Assembly (NCBI RefSeq): GCF_030408355.1
Contig: NZ_CP046606.1
Location: 124,001 to 188,000 of the forward strand
Direction: 5' to 3'
Source: Corynebacterium afermentans subsp. afermentans
Lineage (GTDB): Bacteria; Actinomycetota; Actinomycetes; Mycobacteriales; Mycobacteriaceae
Length of the DNA: 64,000 nt
Position 1 is the stretch's first letter. Every line of letters starts with the position of its first letter. Both the position numbers and the translations under genes were made by a program. Under the pieces are notes generated by a model. The model had not been told where the DNA came from. It made no database searches and saw only the letters and a program-made list of their open reading frames with translations. Positions 25,801-33,187 of this stretch are shown piece after piece.

Positions 25801-27306
25801 CCGACGACGATCCAAACCACGACCACCGCTGAGGCTCCGAAGCGCAGCACCATCGGCGACAAGGTCTGGGAGGACACTAACGGCGACGGTAAGGAGGATC
25901 CGGATGAGAAGACCGGTATTCCGAATGTGCCAGTGGTGATCGTCGATAAGGATGGCAACGAGGTCACCCGTACCGTCTCGGATGAGGACGGTAACTGGAA
26001 GGTTGACGTGGAACCGGGCGAGTACACCGTGGAATACATCCCGGGTGGTCGTACTCCGTCGCAGACGGATCAGGTCAAGACCACTGTGACGATCAAGCCT
26101 GGCGAGAAGCGTGATGATGTTGACCTTGGCGTTTTGCCGTCTGGTTCTGTTGGTGATCGTGTTTGGGTTGACGAGGACGGCGACGGTAAGCAGGGCGAGA
26201 ATGAGAAGGGCCTTGAAAACGTCGTGGTGTTGGTGTCCCGTGAGGGTGAGCCGACGCGTTCCGCAGTCACCGATGCAAACGGTGATTGGAAGATTGAGGG
26301 GCTGAACCCGAACGCTGAGTACGACATCCGCTTTGTGAAGCCTGAGGGCTGGGAGGTCACCGGTAAGGTTCCGGGTTCGGATGAGTCTGGTCTGGTTTCC
26401 AAGGTGACGGTGAAGCCGAACGAATACAACGACAGCTACGACCTTGGTCTGAAGAAGATTGATCCGGATTGCGATTGTGAGCCGGTCAAACCGGGCACGA
26501 TCGGGAACCGCGTGTGGATCGACCACAACGGCGACGGTAAGCAAGACCCCAAGGAGACTGAGGGTGCGCCTGACGTGACCGTGATCGTCCGTGACAAGGA
26601 TGGCAACGAGGTCACCCGCACTGTCACGGATGAGGACGGTAACTGGAAGGTCGACGTCGAGCCGGGCGACTACGAGATTGAGTACCGCCCGCGCGACTGG
26701 AAGCCGACCGACCCGAAGCGCGTGATCCAGAAGGTCACTGTGGAAGAGGGCAAGGACTACCTGGACCTCGACCTTGGCGTGCAGAAGCCGAAGCCGGGTG
26801 AGCCGACCCCGCCGACCGAGAAGCCGGAGAAGGGCTCGTCGAGCGAGACGCTCGACCGCTGCGTGGCCAACGCGGTGCGCTCTCCGCTGCTGTACTTGGT
26901 GCCGGTGGCGCTGCTGGGTGCATTCGGTGGTGAGATTGCCCGTCCGTACATGGGCGCGATCAACGAGCAGGTCAACCAGATCAACGCGCAGTTCCAGGAG
27001 GCCATGCGCCGCAACAGCCCGGACTGGGGCCATGGCGGCCGTGGCGGTCGCGACAACGACCAGTTCGCTGAGCTGCGTGGCCAGATCGATGCGGCGAACC
27101 GTCGTATCGCGGAGCTCGGCCAGGACCCGAACGTCCAGCGCTTCGGCACCGTCGCCGCTGGCATCATCGGCCTGATCGCCGCGGGCGGCGTGCTCTACGA
27201 CTGGTGCTCCAACGAGAAGGGCGAGGCTTTCACCTCCATCGGTGGTTCCTCCGCCGAGGAGTCCGGTGCGGAAGGCCGCCAGTCCTCCAGCAAGGACGCG
27301 GCATAA
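22861..27306 (+). CDS. Large secreted SdrD-B-repeat surface protein with two-helix C-terminal anchor
   Basis: 1481 residues from the ATG behind GGAGG (an earlier in-frame ATG at 22831 lacks a good site). Layout: signal peptide about 1-45 (basic n-region KKNRWWRS, then a hydrophobic core ending PVASA); N-terminal ligand-like domain to about 400; eight SdrD-B-like units, each opening like GSVGDRVWVDEDGDGK with a calcium-loop-type DxDxDG core; a Pro/Thr/Val spacer (PTTVEK repeats) between units 5 and 6; then a C-terminal module. That module has Cys 1334, a hydrophobic helix SPLLYLVPVALLGA, a charged linker, a second hydrophobic helix, Cys 1449 and a Ser-rich tail. No LPXTG-type signal exists. 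Probable adhesin or stalk of the mycomembrane surface; the ligand is unknown. Confidence 0.85.
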   Translation: MSENKGPNAKKNRWWRSVAAVVSTVALGIGGVAVPGTPVASAWTQTDIPQSFGKDLDENYMPKTTASFWQFDPETLKEDGSFAYTIQGSATAPKPKPEPDAPVEKQSGASDIKTMTVWVWPATSNVTLKEPAPADFRWESGEERQFASIEEVDVDPGRVEDADGNEIGGGKGYKIVFENIDAAKDSFTADLQAQLNGDIPAGERVTAASFVESTINPDVFWDAEEQWIEQDPSTPDTCAGVAHGKHRLQGGGYGRWMAEMYLGSLNGNLELRGAPRITFTLPNGTEISGEDSDMEKGQVDSPVLDERFKQQFEENNPNTVWGQKFDWPFDINTHTGDFWLPTGTVLEIEQRIYDLDKPCSDEKWGGEKLHHRAMLTSAAADVAKSAGAFTNFVVPEEPCDCELGSVGDKVWVDTNRNGKEDPDEKTGVPGVTVVVMDKDGKEEVARTVTDKDGNWKVNLKPGDYTVVYEPGDHTPSDKEQVKRTVTVEPGKDRDDVDLGILPSGSVGDRVWVDEDGDGKQGENEKGLENVVVLVSREGEPTRSAVTDANGDWKIEGLNPNAEYDIRFVKPEGWEVTGKVPGSDESGLASKVTVKPGEYDRTYDLGLRKLDPDCDCEPVKPGTIGDRVWVDENGDGKEDPDEKTGVPDVTVIVRDKDGNEVTRTVTDEDGNWKVDVEPGEYTVEYIPGGRTPSQPDQVKTTVTIKPGEKRDDVDLGILPSGSVGDRVWVDEDGDGKQGENEKGLENVVVLVSREGEPTRSAVTDANGDWKIEGLNPNAEYDIRFVKPEGWEVTGKVPGSDESGLASKVTVKPNEYNDSYDLGLKKIDTCRECEPKKPNRLGDLVWVDTNGNGKQDPDETEGAPDVTVIVRDGEGNEVTRTVTDEDGEWKVDVEPGDYEIEYRPRDWKPTDPEKVTQTATVDEGDEGKDYLDFDLGVQPKEPTPPEKEIVPTTVEKAVPTTVKQPVPTTVEKEVPTTVTKEIPTTIQTTTTAEAPKRSTIGDKVWEDTNGDGKEDPDEKTGIPNVPVVIVDKDGNEVTRTVSDEDGNWKVDVEPGEYTVEYIPGGRTPSQTDQVKTTVTIKPGEKRDDVDLGVLPSGSVGDRVWVDEDGDGKQGENEKGLENVVVLVSREGEPTRSAVTDANGDWKIEGLNPNAEYDIRFVKPEGWEVTGKVPGSDESGLVSKVTVKPNEYNDSYDLGLKKIDPDCDCEPVKPGTIGNRVWIDHNGDGKQDPKETEGAPDVTVIVRDKDGNEVTRTVTDEDGNWKVDVEPGDYEIEYRPRDWKPTDPKRVIQKVTVEEGKDYLDLDLGVQKPKPGEPTPPTEKPEKGSSSETLDRCVANAVRSPLLYLVPVALLGAFGGEIARPYMGAINEQVNQINAQFQEAMRRNSPDWGHGGRGGRDNDQFAELRGQIDAANRRIAELGQDPNVQRFGTVAAGIIGLIAAGGVLYDWCSNEKGEAFTSIGGSSAEESGAEGRQSSSKDAA
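24363..26418 (+). repeat. Three near-identical 283-bp coding repeats
   Basis: Copies at 24363-24645, 25011-25293 and 26136-26418 encode the same SdrD-B unit (GSVGDRVWVDEDGDGKQG onward) with only scattered substitutions. They alternate with a more diverged unit type, so the array grew by duplication of two-unit blocks and can recombine. Confidence 0.9.
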
Positions 27307-27322
27307 CCGCTAAGTAACAGCG

Positions 27323-27358
27323 AAAACCGGCCAGGTGTCTCACCTGGCCGGTTTTTCT
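27323..27358 (+). terminator. Strong terminator after SdrD-B surface protein
   Basis: A 15-bp stem (27323-27337 with 27341-27355) with a 3-nt loop, followed by T residues. A-rich sequence on the other side lets it act in both directions, so it may also end the convergent gene. Confidence 0.92.
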
Positions 27359-27369
27359 ATTGCTGCTGG

Positions 27370-27867
27370 TTAGGCGAGCTCGTCTGGGAAAAGCTCTGGC
27401 ATGGTGTGGAATTGGCGGGTGCCCGGGAAGTCCGAAGGGACGTCGATAAGCAAATCCTTTGCTCGCTTCGTATCCGGGCGATTCTGTCCGGCGACGACCT
27501 GCACCTTCTCAATCGGGAACTCGCCGCGCAGCTGCACCACCGCGGAACCGTCGTTGCGGTACGCGAAGTTCTCGCCGAGCAGGCCGGCGACTTCCGAGAC
27601 GGACTCGGTGGAGCTGCCCAGATTGTCCGCGCGCCACGAACCCTCGAGATCGCCGAGGGGGACGCCGAGGAGGACAATGCCGTCCGCGGTCTTAGCCAGC
27701 GCGGAGGTCTTCGGGGTGAAATAGAACGGCACGGACGCGCTCTCGCCGACCAACGGGCCAGCAGTGAGCGAATCCAGGTTCGCCGGGAACCAAACTAAGT
27801 AATCAGACGGGTCATCTGAAGTATCGCGGGCGGCGAGGCCGGAGGTGAGCCAAGTGTGGATTTTCAT
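27370..27867 (-). CDS. Unknown cytoplasmic protein
   Basis: 165 residues, MKIHTWLTSGLAARDTSDDP to the end MPELFPDELA, not recognised. No signal peptide or membrane segment; mixed alpha/beta composition with VPFYFTPKTSALAKTADGIV and AVVQLRGEFPIEKVQVVAGQ. It converges on the surface-protein gene and ends 12 nt from the shared terminator. Its start faces the tRNA-Ser/tRNA-Arg pair. Codon use is like the core genome, so it is probably a resident gene. No function assigned. Confidence 0.65.
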   Translation of the reverse strand: MKIHTWLTSGLAARDTSDDPSDYLVWFPANLDSLTAGPLVGESASVPFYFTPKTSALAKTADGIVLLGVPLGDLEGSWRADNLGSSTESVSEVAGLLGENFAYRNDGSAVVQLRGEFPIEKVQVVAGQNRPDTKRAKDLLIDVPSDFPGTRQFHTMPELFPDELA

Positions 27868-27952
27868 GCGGCCGAGTATACGGATTTCGCCCAGGGCGTT
27901 TCGGGGTGTATTTGGACGCGCGGGGCCGACAGAGTAATGTGGAGCAAGGTCT

Positions 27953-28043
27953 GGAGATGTGCCAGAGTGGCCGAATGGGGCTCCCTGCTAAGGAGTTGCC
28001 CCCTTGACGGGGGCCGCAGGTTCAAATCCTGTCATCTCCGCCA
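27953..28043 (+). tRNA. tRNA-Ser (GCT anticodon)
   Basis: 91 nt with CCA encoded. The acceptor GGAGATG pairs with CATCTCC, the anticodon loop is CTGCTAA, and the variable arm is long. Reads AGC and AGU. Only 2 nt separate it from the following tRNA-Arg, so they are one transcript. Confidence 0.95.
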
Positions 28044-28045
28044 CC

Positions 28046-28118
28046 GCGCCCGTAGCTCAACGGATAGAGCATCTGACTACGGATCAGAAGGTTGGGGGTT
28101 CGAATCCCTCCGGGCGCA
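28046..28118 (+). tRNA. tRNA-Arg (ACG anticodon), copy 1
   Basis: 73 nt. The acceptor GCGCCCG pairs with CGGGCGC, with anticodon loop CTACGGA. CCA is not encoded (CAAG follows), unlike copy 2 at 33188, whose 73-nt body is identical. Confidence 0.95.
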
Positions 28119-28123
28119 CAAGA

Positions 28124-28149
28124 GAAATCCCTGCTCCGGCGGGGATTTC
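28124..28149 (+). terminator. Possible terminator after tRNA-Ser/tRNA-Arg
   Basis: An 8-bp stem GAAATCCC/GGGATTTC with a 10-nt loop directly behind the tRNA pair. There is no T run, so termination is uncertain. Confidence 0.4.
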
Positions 28150-28165
28150 GGCGTATGTGGGGCAG

Positions 28166-28194
28166 CAAAAAGCCCCGCCGGCGAGGGCGGGGCT
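28166..28194 (-). terminator. Terminator displaced from the NANP-repeat gene by IS1249
   Basis: A 9-bp GC stem (28171-28179 with 28186-28194), followed on the minus strand by TTTTT. Its orientation fits the minus-strand gene at 29603-31591, from which the insertion sequence now separates it. Removing the insertion would place this hairpin about 10 nt after that gene's stop codon. Confidence 0.75.
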
Positions 28195-28198
28195 AGGG

Positions 28199-29600
28199 CA
28201 CGGTCGGGGTTAAACGACAAAAAGTGTGTCTGATTCAGCGTGTCGTGGGGGTTAGATTTGGCCTTTTTGGATGCCGATTGAGTGTGTGTAGTTGGTGTCG
28301 ATAGCGTTGTCGTAGAGGGCTGGTCGTCCGGTTTCGTGGTCGGCTTCGTTCTCGTTTCGGGTCAGGGTGGATACTTTGGCGAGTTGGCCCTGGCCCCAGT
28401 CGGACTGACTGGCGATTCGTACTGGATCGTCAGGCAGTTCCGTTTTCAAATAGAGCCACCAATCCAGCATGCGGCGTTGTCGTTCACCTGATCTGCCGCG
28501 GTGTGTTCTGGCGAGCAGTTTGAGCTGGGCGTTGATGCCGCCTTCCAGGCTGTTGGTGGTGGATTTGATCCACTCTGGTTGAAGTACTGCTTTTGGCGGG
28601 TTGAGGTAGACAAACAGCATCTCGGACCGCCAAAGATGGTTGAGGCTGTTGTATGCCTTGCGCACGTTGTGATGCGTCCACACGCGGGTCCATGCACCGG
28701 TTTTGGGATCTTTGACCAGGGTTTTCTCGTCCATCCATGACCGGTAGAGCGTGGAGAACTCGTGCAGCTGCGCACCCCATGCAGCGGCTTCATCCAGCGT
28801 GGTGATCCGGGTCAGCTTCAGCGCAAGTCGGTAGATGGTGCGCCCGGCATCGGTGCGTGGGTTACTGGTGGTGTAGCGGCGTACCACGCGTTGGGCGTGG
28901 ACGAGGCAGCGTTGAATTTTCGTAGTCGGCCAGCACTTTTTGATCGCGCTGTATGCGCCTTGGCCGCCGTCGATGACGGCGATGAGTGGGGCTTCGATGC
29001 GCTCAAGCAGCAGTTGGTAGTCGCGGGTGGTTTCGTGTTTGCACCAGTGCCAGGCAATCACGTGGTCGATCGTCGCCGCGACGATCAAGCAGCCGCCAGC
29101 GGTGTAGGTGCCGTCAAGGAAGATCTGGTCGTAGACCCGCTTGTCGTGGCCGGCGGTGGGGTCAGGCACATCAACGAACCAGAACGGTTCGAATCGACGT
29201 TGCATCGTGCGCGGTGAGCACCCCACACGGCGGGCAACGGTATCGAGGCTGGCGCCGGTGGTGAGGTGGTCGATGAAGACGGTGAACGCCGCCGCGTTGG
29301 TGATGTCGCTTCTGCGTTTCACGCTGGAGGCGCCGCATCGTTTGCAGCGCCACCTGGTGGTGCCTTTGCTAGTGGTGCCGTTTCGTTTCATTTCTCCGCC
29401 GCAGTGGCAGCGTGGTTGGTTCTTTGACATTGCGACACCACACCACGCCGCACATAGCACATCACGGCAGCCACACCGAGGATTGAACGCTCGAGACCTA
29501 AATATATGCCCCCGAAGCATATATTTCCCTGAAACCTACAGGTCAAACCCTGAAAATCGTCGATTCCAGACACACTTTTTGTCGTTTAACCCCACGGTCG
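28199..29600 (-). mobile_element. IS1249-like insertion sequence (IS256 family) with 8-bp target duplication
   Basis: Element 28207-29592 (1386 bp). The ends are inverted repeats of 26 bp, beginning GGGTTAAACGACAAAAAG at the left and mirrored at the right. The flanking direct repeat CACGGTCG (28199-28206 and 29593-29600) is an 8-bp target duplication, the size expected for IS256-family transposition. It holds one intact transposase gene and no passenger. It sits between the stop codon of the NANP-repeat protein and that gene's terminator, in the same transcriptional direction. Perfect ends and duplication suggest a recent insertion. Confidence 0.95.
28252..29430 (-). CDS. IS1249-family transposase
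   Basis: 392 residues from the ATG giving MSKNQPRCHCGG. An N-terminal zinc ribbon (C-x-C and later RWRCKRCGASSVKRR), then a helix-turn-helix (SLDTVARRVGCSPRTMQRRF), then a DDE core (Asp in QIFLDGTYTAGG, Asp in IAVIDGGQGAYSAIKK, late Glu in NSLEGGINAQLK). No stop or frameshift interrupts it, so it should be active. The IS256-related IS1249 group is best known from a corynebacterial erm(X) transposon; no resistance gene is present here. The NANP-protein transcript would read into it because its terminator is now downstream. Confidence 0.93.
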   Translation of the reverse strand: MSKNQPRCHCGGEMKRNGTTSKGTTRWRCKRCGASSVKRRSDITNAAAFTVFIDHLTTGASLDTVARRVGCSPRTMQRRFEPFWFVDVPDPTAGHDKRVYDQIFLDGTYTAGGCLIVAATIDHVIAWHWCKHETTRDYQLLLERIEAPLIAVIDGGQGAYSAIKKCWPTTKIQRCLVHAQRVVRRYTTSNPRTDAGRTIYRLALKLTRITTLDEAAAWGAQLHEFSTLYRSWMDEKTLVKDPKTGAWTRVWTHHNVRKAYNSLNHLWRSEMLFVYLNPPKAVLQPEWIKSTTNSLEGGINAQLKLLARTHRGRSGERQRRMLDWWLYLKTELPDDPVRIASQSDWGQGQLAKVSTLTRNENEADHETGRPALYDNAIDTNYTHSIGIQKGQI

Positions 29601-29602
29601 TG

Positions 29603-31591
29603 TTAGCTCTGGCGGGTCTCCACCACCGGGGCCGCGACAGTTGCGGCCGGCTTGTCGTTGCCGTTGCTGCTGCCACCGACGCTGACATCGACGCCGTTGA
29701 CGCGCGGGATGCAGGTGCGGACGGCTGCGGTCAGGAGCAGGGCAGCGACGACACCAATGGCAGCGCCACTTGCGGCGGTGAGCTGCGCGGGCTCGATGTT
29801 GAACTGGCGTGCAGCGTCATTGAACGCTTGCTCAGCTCGCTCGCCAATGTCGTTGAGGCCCGGGACGTTAACCTGGCCCGCCAGCGCAAGCGGGACCATC
29901 GCAATCAGCGGGAGACCAAGGCCCACCAGGGAAGCGATGCAGCGCGGGTCGGAGGAACCGCCGTCAACGCCGACGTTCGCGTCGATGAGGTGATCGCCGT
30001 TTTCGTCCTGGCCTTTGCGAGAGGAGCCGAAGCCCACCAAGCCGCCGTTGGCGTTGCCGGTGACCATCGGGTTGGCGTTGCCGGTGACCACGGCAGAGTT
30101 GTTGGAGCCGTTGTTGTTCGCGTTGCCGGTGACGACCGGATTGGCGTTGCCCGTGATGACCACCGTCGGATTCGCATTGTTGGTGACCACGGCGCTGTTG
30201 TTAGAGCCGTTGTCGTTGGCGTTGCCAGTGACGACTGGATTGGCGTTGCCCGTGACGACCACAGTCGGGTTCGCGTTGTTGGTCACCACGGCGGAGTTGT
30301 TCGACCCGTTGTCGTTCGCGTTGCCGGTAATGACGGGGTTCGCATTGCCGGTAATGACCGGATTGGCATTGCCGGTGACAACAGGGTTCGCGTTGTCAGT
30401 CACCACAACGGAGTTGTTGGAACCGTTCTCGCGCAGGTTGTCGTTCACGTTGCCGGTGATGACTACGGACGGGTTCGCGTTTCCGGTGATGACCGGGTTG
30501 GCGTTGTTTGTGATCACCACGGACGGGTTGCCGTTGTTGGACAGGTTGTCCCGCGGGTTGGCATTGTCAGTGATGACCACGTTCGGGCTGCCGTTGTTGT
30601 TGCCGATGTTGGACGGGTTCGCGTTGTTGGTGATCACAACGTTGATCAAGCGTCCAGCACCGCCGCCGCTGGTTCCACCGTCACCGCCGCCGGTTCCACC
30701 GTCACCGCCGCCGGTTCCGCCCTCGCTACCGCCGTTTCCGCCACCGATGATGTCGCCCAGGTTGCCGAGCAGACCGCCACCGGTACCGGCACCGATCAGG
30801 CTGCCCAGGATTGGTCCGAGGATGCTAGCGACGGTGCCTGCCGTTTCTGCGGGTGTCTTTGACGGGTTCTTGGCCGCAATCCTCAGGGTGGCCTTGAACG
30901 TGTCAGTTCCGTCGTTCACCTGAATTGGAAGGTCGAAGTCGCCCTCCTTGAACGTGGTTGGTGGGGTGACGCGGATGGTGGTGCCGTCGTTGGAGACGGA
31001 CCAGCCAGTCGGCAGAGCGGCTCCGCTCTTAGACACGCTGACGCCCTCCGGCAGGGTGATTCCCTCGACGGACTGCGCGGACGTGGACTTCTCAAAGTCC
31101 AGCGAATAGCGGGAATCCAGCTGCTTTTCCCATTCGGCGCCCGGGCGCTCGTCGATGATGTTGACGCGCAGCGTCGTGTCAAAGGTCTCGCCAGCGGCGG
31201 TGGTCACGCGCACCGGAATGTCCTTCTTACCTGCGCCAAAGGCGGCGGTGGACTTCGGGCGGATCAGGGTCAGCGTGCCGTCGTTGTTGTTGAAGCCCCA
31301 GTTGAAGATGGTGTTCGCGCGCGGTGCCACGGTGTCGCCGGGCTGAAGCTGCAGCCCTTCGACTACAGCTTCATCGGCGTTCCAGAAGTTTGCGGTGTCA
31401 AAGCGCTGCTCGAAGGTTGCGGCAGTGGTGCCCTCGCTTGTCGACGGCTGCTCCGCCGGCGCCGGTTCAGCATCACTCGTCGGCGTGGTCGTCTCCTGAG
31501 CCTGAACAGGGGAGACAAACGGTGCCACGAGGGCAAGGGACAGGGCACCTGCCGCGATGACGGTACGGCGGGAACGAACGGACTTCGCCAT
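29603..31591 (-). CDS. Secreted NANP-repeat protein with two-helix C-terminal anchor
   Basis: 662 residues behind AAAGGAG. Signal peptide 1-31 (VRSRRTVIAAGALSLALV, cleavage at VQAQE); acidic Thr/Pro segment to about 60; two Ig/cadherin-like halves to about 245 (QRFDTANFWNADEAVVEGLQ; GWSVSNDGTTIRV); a Gly-rich hinge; then about 230 residues of Asn-rich repeats of the form VVITNNANP / VVTGNANP, with twelve NANP tetrapeptides, likely to form a beta-solenoid. The C-terminus repeats the module of the other large proteins: Cys 551, hydrophobic GLPLIAMVPLALAGQ, linker, second helix AIGVVAALLLTAAVRTC (Cys 627), polar tail. No sortase motif. The insertion sequence begins 2 nt after the target repeat beside its stop. 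Confidence 0.85.
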   Translation of the reverse strand: MAKSVRSRRTVIAAGALSLALVAPFVSPVQAQETTTPTSDAEPAPAEQPSTSEGTTAATFEQRFDTANFWNADEAVVEGLQLQPGDTVAPRANTIFNWGFNNNDGTLTLIRPKSTAAFGAGKKDIPVRVTTAAGETFDTTLRVNIIDERPGAEWEKQLDSRYSLDFEKSTSAQSVEGITLPEGVSVSKSGAALPTGWSVSNDGTTIRVTPPTTFKEGDFDLPIQVNDGTDTFKATLRIAAKNPSKTPAETAGTVASILGPILGSLIGAGTGGGLLGNLGDIIGGGNGGSEGGTGGGDGGTGGGDGGTSGGGAGRLINVVITNNANPSNIGNNNGSPNVVITDNANPRDNLSNNGNPSVVITNNANPVITGNANPSVVITGNVNDNLRENGSNNSVVVTDNANPVVTGNANPVITGNANPVITGNANDNGSNNSAVVTNNANPTVVVTGNANPVVTGNANDNGSNNSAVVTNNANPTVVITGNANPVVTGNANNNGSNNSAVVTGNANPMVTGNANGGLVGFGSSRKGQDENGDHLIDANVGVDGGSSDPRCIASLVGLGLPLIAMVPLALAGQVNVPGLNDIGERAEQAFNDAARQFNIEPAQLTAASGAAIGVVAALLLTAAVRTCIPRVNGVDVSVGGSSNGNDKPAATVAAPVVETRQS

Positions 31592-31616
31592 GGTGGCTCC
31601 TTTAAGGGTTCAGCGG

Positions 31617-31644
31617 ATTATCAGCGATATATGACACGTATCGC
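31617..31644 (-). promoter_or_regulatory. Promoter/operator of NANP-repeat gene
   Basis: On the minus strand a -10-like GATAAT (31622-31617) is directly preceded by the inverted repeat GCGATA-N9-TATCGC (31624-31644), which would occupy the promoter spacer. This suggests repressor control. The -35 is weak (TGCGAT). Confidence 0.45.
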
Positions 31645-31715
31645 AGATCACGCGTAGATTTTTACACACATATGGCAAGAATCAACGCGTCTGAGACAAA
31701 TACTTTCCGGGTGGG

Positions 31716-31730
31716 TACCCTCACCGTGTG
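31716..31730 (+). promoter_or_regulatory. Leaderless-type promoter of mgtE
   Basis: TACCCT (31716-31721) ends 6 nt before the GTG start at 31728, and no ribosome-binding site is present. This is the arrangement of leaderless transcripts in actinobacteria, with the start codon at the 5' end. No Mg2+-sensing leader could fit here. Confidence 0.45.
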
Positions 31731-33089
31731 ACTACGGCCAACGCGGCGGCGATCGCGCACCTGGAAAAACAACTGAACCGGCACCGGTTGGACTCCGGCG
31801 ACCTGGACGGCCTCCACGAGGAGCTGACAGAAATCCCGTTGCACGATGTGGTGCACGTGGTGGAGCGGCAGCCGTCGAAACGCGGCGCTGTGCTCATCCG
31901 CCTGCTGTCGCCAGAGCGTGCCGCGGCGGCCTTCGACGCGCTTGATCCCGCCCACCAGGCGGAGATTGTGGAGGCACTCGGGCGCGAAGATGTCGCCGGC
32001 CTGTTCAGCGCGCTCGGCGCCGAGGACCGCGTGCGCATGCTGGACAACATGCCCGCGGAGATCGCGGAGCGGTTCCTGGGGGATCTGGACGAGGACGCGC
32101 GGGCGGACACCAACCTCATTCTCGGCTACGAGAAGGGCTCGGTCGGCCGTGCTATGAGCCCCAATGTGGCGGCGGTTGGTCCGGGTGAGGGGGTGCGGGA
32201 CGTCGTCGACAAGCTAAGGGCTCAGGCGGATGACTTTGAGACCGTCTACACCATCGCAGTGGTGGATCCGGAGCGCACGCTGTGCGGTGTGGTGTGGCTT
32301 CGCGACCTGTTCAGGGCAGCGCCGGACGCCCGAGTCGGCGATGTGATGAGGGAGAGCCCGGCGGTGCAGGTCAGCGACGACGCCGAGGACGCTGCCCGCC
32401 GCCTGCTTTCGTCCGGCCAGCTCGCGTTTCCGGTGGTCGACGACGGCAACCGCCTCATGGGCATCTTCACCTTCGACGAGGCCCAAGACATTGTGGAGCA
32501 CGCCGACAGCGAGGACACCGCGCGCCAGGGCGGCTCCGAGTCCCTGAAGCAGCCGTACCTAGCCACCCCGGTGCTCAAGCTGGTGCGCTCGCGCATCGTG
32601 TGGCTGTTGGTGCTGGCGCTCTCGGCCATTTTGACCGTGCAGGTCCTCGGCGTGTTCGAGGGCACGCTCGCGCAGGTGACAGTGCTGTCGCTGTTCATCC
32701 CGCTGCTCACCGGCACGGGCGGCAACACCGGCAACCAGGCGGCCACGACGGTGACAAGGGCACTCGCGCTTCACGACGTCACCAAAGGCGACATCCTGAA
32801 AGTCATGTGGCGCGAACTGCGCGTCGGCGCGACCCTCGGAACAGTGCTGGGCGTGCTCGGATTGGCTATCGCGTGGGCCGTTTTCGGCCAAGACATCGGA
32901 ATAGTGATAGGAAGCACACTATTTTGTGTCTGCGCCATGTCTGCGACCGTTGGCGGGCTCATGCCGATCGTGGCGAAGACCGTCGGCGCGGACCCGGCGG
33001 TGTTTTCCAACCCGTTCATCTCTACCTTCTGCGACGCGACCGGCCTGGTGATCTACTTCGCCATTGCCAAGGCGGTACTCGGCTTGTAG
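31728..33089 (+). CDS. mgtE: Magnesium transporter MgtE
   Basis: 453 residues, GTG start. N-terminal helical superhelix domain (about 1-130: LTEIPLHDVVHVVERQP, AEIVEALGREDVAGLFSALG); tandem CBS domains (about 135-260: VGRAMSPNVAAVGPGEGV; VGDVMRESPAVQVSDDA); then five transmembrane helices with the pore-associated LFIPLLTGTGGNTGNQAATT. MgtE is a Mg2+-gated channel; the cytosolic domains close it when internal Mg2+ is high. It is divergent from the NANP-repeat gene and has no operon partner. The complete C-terminus is IAKAVLGL. Confidence 0.95.
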   Translation: MTTANAAAIAHLEKQLNRHRLDSGDLDGLHEELTEIPLHDVVHVVERQPSKRGAVLIRLLSPERAAAAFDALDPAHQAEIVEALGREDVAGLFSALGAEDRVRMLDNMPAEIAERFLGDLDEDARADTNLILGYEKGSVGRAMSPNVAAVGPGEGVRDVVDKLRAQADDFETVYTIAVVDPERTLCGVVWLRDLFRAAPDARVGDVMRESPAVQVSDDAEDAARRLLSSGQLAFPVVDDGNRLMGIFTFDEAQDIVEHADSEDTARQGGSESLKQPYLATPVLKLVRSRIVWLLVLALSAILTVQVLGVFEGTLAQVTVLSLFIPLLTGTGGNTGNQAATTVTRALALHDVTKGDILKVMWRELRVGATLGTVLGVLGLAIAWAVFGQDIGIVIGSTLFCVCAMSATVGGLMPIVAKTVGADPAVFSNPFISTFCDATGLVIYFAIAKAVLGL

Positions 33090-33187
33090 GTGGGGTGTTG
33101 TTTATGTGTTTGGCCTGCGGTTTTGGCGGTGAGTTCACCCGGGTGTAATGTTCTTCTTCGTTGTCCACACGGCAACGAACTGAATAC

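Noticed and set aside
22861..27306. Sortase motif in the four module-bearing surface proteins
   Set aside because: I looked for LPXTG, LAXTG and NPXTN-like sequences before the last hydrophobic helices and found none; tails are long and Ser/acidic, not short and basic.
30015..30650. Regularly spaced short DNA repeats that could pass for a CRISPR array
   Set aside because: The periodicity is codon-phased and encodes NANP/VVIT repeats in a long open frame; there are no constant-length spacers and no cas genes.
31592..31727. Magnesium riboswitch (M-box or ykkC-like) before mgtE
   Set aside because: The start codon directly follows a -10-like box, so little or no leader RNA exists.
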